This document shows positions 31,499 to 33,724 of a stretch of 33,724 nt of DNA, piece after piece. Origin of the DNA: Acidobacteriota bacterium. Lineage in GTDB: Bacteria; Acidobacteriota; Terriglobia; Terriglobales; Acidobacteriaceae. The first letter of the stretch is position 1. Every line of letters starts with the position of its first letter. A program made the position numbers and the translations under genes. The notes below the pieces were generated by a model that did no database searches, had not been told where the DNA came from, and saw nothing but the letters and a program-made list of their open reading frames with translations. Location: positions 1 to 33,724 of the forward strand of contig QHZR01000083.1 in NCBI GenBank assembly GCA_003224755.1. Reading direction: 5' to 3'.

Positions 31499-32086
31499 TT
31501 GAGTTTTATCAACTTCGCAGCCCGCGAGATCAACTGCAAAATCGTGTACTACGGCGCGGGCCTTGGCGGCAAGACCACGAACCTGCAGCATATTTTTCAG
31601 AAGACCGCCGAGCAGCAGAAGGGCAAGATGATCTCGCTCGCCACCGAGACCGAGCGAACTCTGTTTTTTGACTTCCTCCCTTTGGACTTAGGCTCGGTTC
31701 GCGGATTCAAGACCCGCATTCACCTCTACACCGTCCCTGGACAGGTCTTCTACGATGCCAGCCGAAAGTTGATCCTTCGCGGCGTGGATGGAATCGTTTT
31801 CGTGGCTGATTCGCAACAGGAGCGCATGGACGCCAACGCCGAAGCACTCGACAACCTCATGGCTAACCTGAAAGAGCATGGCTACGACTTCAATAAGATT
31901 CCCTACGTGCTGCAGCTCAACAAACGCGACCTTCCCAACGTCCTGCCGGTTGAAACCCTCACCAAAGAACTTCAACGCAAGAATGAACCGGTGCTCGAAG
32001 CCGTGGCCTTCCAAGGCCAAGGAGTTTTCGAAACTTTGAAAGAGATCGCCCGCCAAGTCCTGGTCGAGTTGAAAAAGGGCAGCTAG
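31499..32086 (+). CDS. mglA: MglA-type small Ras-like GTPase
   Basis: A 195-residue cytoplasmic GTPase of the MglA family, which sets cell polarity and controls gliding or type IV pilus motility in Myxococcus. The P-loop is GAGLGGKT at 19-26. The switch region has TVPGQ at 78-82, where the usual Asp of DxxGQ is replaced by Thr exactly as in MglA. The base-specificity motif is LNKRDLPN. Length and spacing match MglA throughout. The TTG start at 31499 is preceded by ggggaaag at close range, which supports it. No mglB (the GAP partner) is adjacent. In other Acidobacteria mglA can also stand apart, so this is not unusual on its own. Confidence 0.92.
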   Translation: MSFINFAAREINCKIVYYGAGLGGKTTNLQHIFQKTAEQQKGKMISLATETERTLFFDFLPLDLGSVRGFKTRIHLYTVPGQVFYDASRKLILRGVDGIVFVADSQQERMDANAEALDNLMANLKEHGYDFNKIPYVLQLNKRDLPNVLPVETLTKELQRKNEPVLEAVAFQGQGVFETLKEIARQVLVELKKGS

Positions 32087-32091
32087 ATTCC

Positions 32092-32120
32092 TTGACTTGT
32101 ATATACAAATGCGTTATCAT
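32092..32120 (+). promoter_or_regulatory. vapBC promoter (TTGACT-17-TATCAT)
   Basis: A near-consensus sigma-70 promoter: -35 TTGACT at 32092-32097 and -10 TATCAT at 32115-32120, with an ideal 17-base spacer. Transcription would begin near 32127-32129, which coincides with the vapB ATG at 32129, so the mRNA would be leaderless or almost so. Confidence 0.75.
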
Positions 32121-32131
32121 GTATATACATG
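32097..32131. promoter_or_regulatory. Twin palindromic operator for VapB/VapBC autoregulation
   Basis: Two palindromes with the same core tgtatataca lie at 32097-32108 (ttgtatatacaa) and 32118-32131 (catgtatatacatg). Their centres are 22 bases apart, about two helical turns, so both face the same side. One lies in the promoter spacer and the other covers the -10 edge, transcription start and start codon. This is what a VapBC repressor site would look like, since VapB antitoxins bind paired palindromes. Confidence 0.8.
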
Positions 32132-32317
32132 TCAGTAACGATGACATCAATCCGCCTGGACACGGACTTGGCCGACGAGGCCGTGAAAGTCCTGGGGGTA
32201 AAATCTCGCACTGAGGCTGTGCACGTGGCCCTCAAGGAGATCGTTGCTCTTCAGCGCTTCAAAGATCTAATGACGAAGAATGCGGGCAGACTTCGTTTCG
32301 AAGGCGCTGGTGAGTAG
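32129..32317 (+). CDS. vapB: VapB-family antitoxin
   Basis: A 62-residue DNA-binding antitoxin of a type II system. The sequence TSIRLDTDLADEAVKVLGVK, then SRTEAVHVALKEIVALQRFK, has the strand-helix-helix pattern of the VapB pfam09957 group, where the N-terminus binds DNA and the basic/acidic tail (NAGRLRFEGAGE) wraps the toxin. It overlaps the toxin gene by eight bases. ATG 32129 leaves no room for an SD sequence; an internal ATG at 32141 also fits the family start (MTSIRLD) and is equally possible. Confidence 0.88.
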   Translation: MSVTMTSIRLDTDLADEAVKVLGVKSRTEAVHVALKEIVALQRFKDLMTKNAGRLRFEGAGE

Positions 32318-32720
32318 TCTCGTCATTTTTGACACATCCATCTTCATCGATCAACTTCGTTCGGGACGCCATGGGGAGCGAATTCGGGCTGTAGCTGGAC
32401 TCGTACGAACTTCCGCAGTAGTTATTTCTGAGCTGTGGCGCGGCGCTTCGTCTCCTGCGGAACGGAAGTTCCTGCGGGCCCTTGAGAGAAATCACCCGGT
32501 GCTGGTTCCCACTATGAAGAACTGGCTCGACTCGGGCCAAATCTTGAGCAAAATTCGCACCGACAAAGGCTTCCTGCCCGAAAAGCTGCGAGACCTTCAT
32601 TTTGATGTGCTGATCGCGCTGACTGCCCGCTCTTACGAGGCCCGACTAATCACATCCAATCGCGCAGATTTCGAACTGATCGCAGGCTATGCTCTCCTCA
32701 AATTTGAGATCTGGTCTTAG
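32310..32720 (+). CDS. vapC: VapC-type PIN-domain ribonuclease toxin
   Basis: A 136-residue PIN nuclease that cleaves RNA, typically tRNA or rRNA, when not held by VapB. The acidic residues of the active site are present: D in VIFDTSIFIDQLR near the N-terminus, E in VISELWRG, and D in HFDVLIALTARSYEARLITS, with N-R-A-D-F following. The start is taken as GTG 32310, directly before the SLVIFDTS strand and overlapping the vapB stop. An ORF back to 32280 would add ten residues inside vapB. The operon structure (antitoxin first, overlapping) is typical. Confidence 0.9.
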   Translation: MSSLVIFDTSIFIDQLRSGRHGERIRAVAGLVRTSAVVISELWRGASSPAERKFLRALERNHPVLVPTMKNWLDSGQILSKIRTDKGFLPEKLRDLHFDVLIALTARSYEARLITSNRADFELIAGYALLKFEIWS

Positions 32721-32786
32721 CCGCGAGTTGGTTCCCTGTTCTCCCACCTGCGAGTTTCTCGATAACGCCTGCGCTTCCGTGTCCAT

Positions 32787-32987
32787 TTGGATCTCCATTT
32801 GAGTTTTTACGAACTGCGGTACCCGCCGGTTCCAAACGTCGTCCACGAACGCTACGAGTCTATTCGAAACGCTCGCGGCGATATGGAACCATTGGTCTCG
32901 GCGGTCGCTCGGGACTTTTCGAATACCCTAGACAGCGAGCGGATCGTCGCAACCACAGCGTCCCGTATAATCAATGAGTCCGAATGA
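32787..32987 (+). CDS. Small unidentified protein coupled to trpC
   Basis: A 66-residue open frame (LHLSFYELRYPPVPNVVHER, then YESIRNARGDMEPLVSAVAR and DFSNTLDSERIVATTASRII). It ends in ATGA, where its stop overlaps the trpC start, so translation would be coupled. Composition is protein-like, with two or three helices. I do not recognise the family; a faint resemblance to small three-helix dimerisation domains is not enough to name it. The only starts in frame are TTG (32787 or 32799) and an internal ATG at 32883, none with an SD, so it may be an untranslated leader stretch instead. Confidence 0.4.
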   Translation: MDLHLSFYELRYPPVPNVVHERYESIRNARGDMEPLVSAVARDFSNTLDSERIVATTASRIINESE

Positions 32988-33724
32988 CTGTGCTGACAGA
33001 CATTATCGTTGCCACCCGGCGACGAGTGAGTGAGTCTCGCTCGGGCGCGGACCTGAGAGACCTCGAGATCCAGGCGACCACGCACGTTCCACGCGGCTTT
33101 CGGAAGGCACTGGAATCAGTCAGCAGCGCAGGAATTGCAGTCATTGGCGAACTTAAGAAAGCGTCACCTTCGCGCGGTTTGATACGAAGCGATTTTGATC
33201 CTGCGCGCTTAGCACGCGAATTGGAAACGGCTGGTGCAGCAGCCCTTTCAGTCCTGACCGATGAAGGTTTTTTTCAGGGATCGCTGGCCCACTTGCGTGC
33301 AGCTTCAGAAAATAGCGCCCTCCCCTGCCTGCGCAAGGACTTCATCATCGATGAATTCCAGCTCTTGGAGGCACGGGCGAATTACGCAGATGCGGTCCTA
33401 CTGATCACCGCGGCGCTCTCGCAAGAAGAATTGGTGGCGCTGGTGAAACATTCTGCCGAACTTGGGCTAGACGTACTTTGCGAAGTTCACGACGAAGAGG
33501 AGCTAGGCCGCGCGCTGGATGCAGGATGTGATTTGATCGGCGTCAACAGCCGTGACTTGCGGACCTTCAAAGTGGGTTTGGAAACAGCGTTTAGAATCGC
33601 AGACATTCTGCCGCATGGAGTAATAGCAGTGGCCGAGAGTGGAATTGAGAGCGGCGGCGACATTGCACGGTTGCGTTCTGCCGGATATGACGCGTTCCTC
33701 ATCGGTGAGGCTCTGATGAAAGCG
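32984..33724 (+). CDS. trpC: Indole-3-glycerol-phosphate synthase (partial, runs off the window)
   Basis: Open from ATG 32984 to the end of the window (247 codons, no stop). It converts carboxyphenylaminodeoxyribulose phosphate to indole-3-glycerol phosphate in tryptophan synthesis. The (beta/alpha)8 barrel shows the catalytic Lys in VIGELKKASPSRG, then LSVLTDEGFFQGSL, LPCLRKDFIIDEFQ with the second Lys, DLIGVNSRDLRTF and VAESGIESGGDI, and the closing DAFLIGEALMKA. All are standard TrpC motifs, so only the last ten or so residues are missing. The neighbouring trp genes are presumably downstream. Confidence 0.95.
   Translation, partial: MTVLTDIIVATRRRVSESRSGADLRDLEIQATTHVPRGFRKALESVSSAGIAVIGELKKASPSRGLIRSDFDPARLARELETAGAAALSVLTDEGFFQGSLAHLRAASENSALPCLRKDFIIDEFQLLEARANYADAVLLITAALSQEELVALVKHSAELGLDVLCEVHDEEELGRALDAGCDLIGVNSRDLRTFKVGLETAFRIADILPHGVIAVAESGIESGGDIARLRSAGYDAFLIGEALMKA

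Noticed and set aside
1-33724. tRNA, rRNA or riboswitch genes (for example an FMN riboswitch before ribD or ribE)
   Set aside because: No tRNA arm motifs or FMN-element conserved blocks were seen in the gaps; the gap before ribD is only 173 bases and unstructured to the eye.

Overview
The window looks like a chromosome segment of an Acidobacteriota species, most likely class Terriglobia (Koribacteraceae-like). The best evidence is two proteins of the 'VWFA-related Acidobacterial domain' type, together with moderately high GC, many exported lipoproteins and Pro-rich proteins, and families of short intergenic palindromes. This assignment is inference. I see no rRNA, tRNA, CRISPR array, transposase or phage gene.

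Layout. 1-2.5 kb: the 3' end of a Gfo/Idh/MocA oxidoreductase, a small frameshifted gene, a DRE-TIM acyl-transferring synthase, and thpR. 2.7-4.35 kb: plsY-gpsA, the glycerol-3-phosphate dehydrogenase and acyltransferase steps of phospholipid synthesis. 4.5-10 kb: a membrane HD-GYP protein, ftsY, ribD, a lipoprotein and a DinB-like protein. 10-12.5 kb (minus): a prepilin peptidase translationally coupled to a PAS protein that looks like a histidine kinase reduced to a pseudo-dimerisation stub, then a secreted coiled-coil protein. 12.8-15.2 kb (minus): an unusual two-gene unit, a Ser/Thr kinase fused to an Asp-box beta-propeller, followed directly by a MoaD/ThiS-type sulfur-carrier-like protein ending in Gly-Gly. 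15.2-16 kb: gene debris, with an Ig-like domain fragment between two copies of the same C-terminal coding tail. 16-21.1 kb (minus): a terpenoid-cyclase-like toroid protein, a DUF4118-PAS histidine kinase, a BON-domain lipoprotein, an outer-membrane barrel protein and a PilZ protein. 21.2-25.3 kb: mobA, an orphan Mla-type ABC ATPase, ribE, a bacilliredoxin and murB. 25.4-27.2 kb: an overlapping ECF sigma factor, membrane protein (putative anti-sigma) and exported protein. 27.3-31.3 kb: family 5-like uracil-DNA glycosylase, two VWA proteins and a GNAT acetyltransferase. 31.5 kb to the end: an mglA-type GTPase, a vapBC toxin-antitoxin operon with a clear promoter and twin operator, a small ORF, and trpC running off the edge.

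Functional links. Riboflavin synthesis (ribD, ribE) and molybdenum cofactor or sulfur-carrier functions (mobA, MoaD-like) are scattered rather than clustered. Cyclic-di-GMP and motility functions are represented by the HD-GYP phosphodiesterase, the PilZ receptor, the type IV prepilin peptidase and MglA.

The most unusual elements are the kinase/Asp-box-propeller/MoaD unit, the degenerate PAS-kinase stub coupled to pilD, the near-leaderless vapBC control region, and an intergenic hairpin family whose two clearest copies differ by compensatory base changes.
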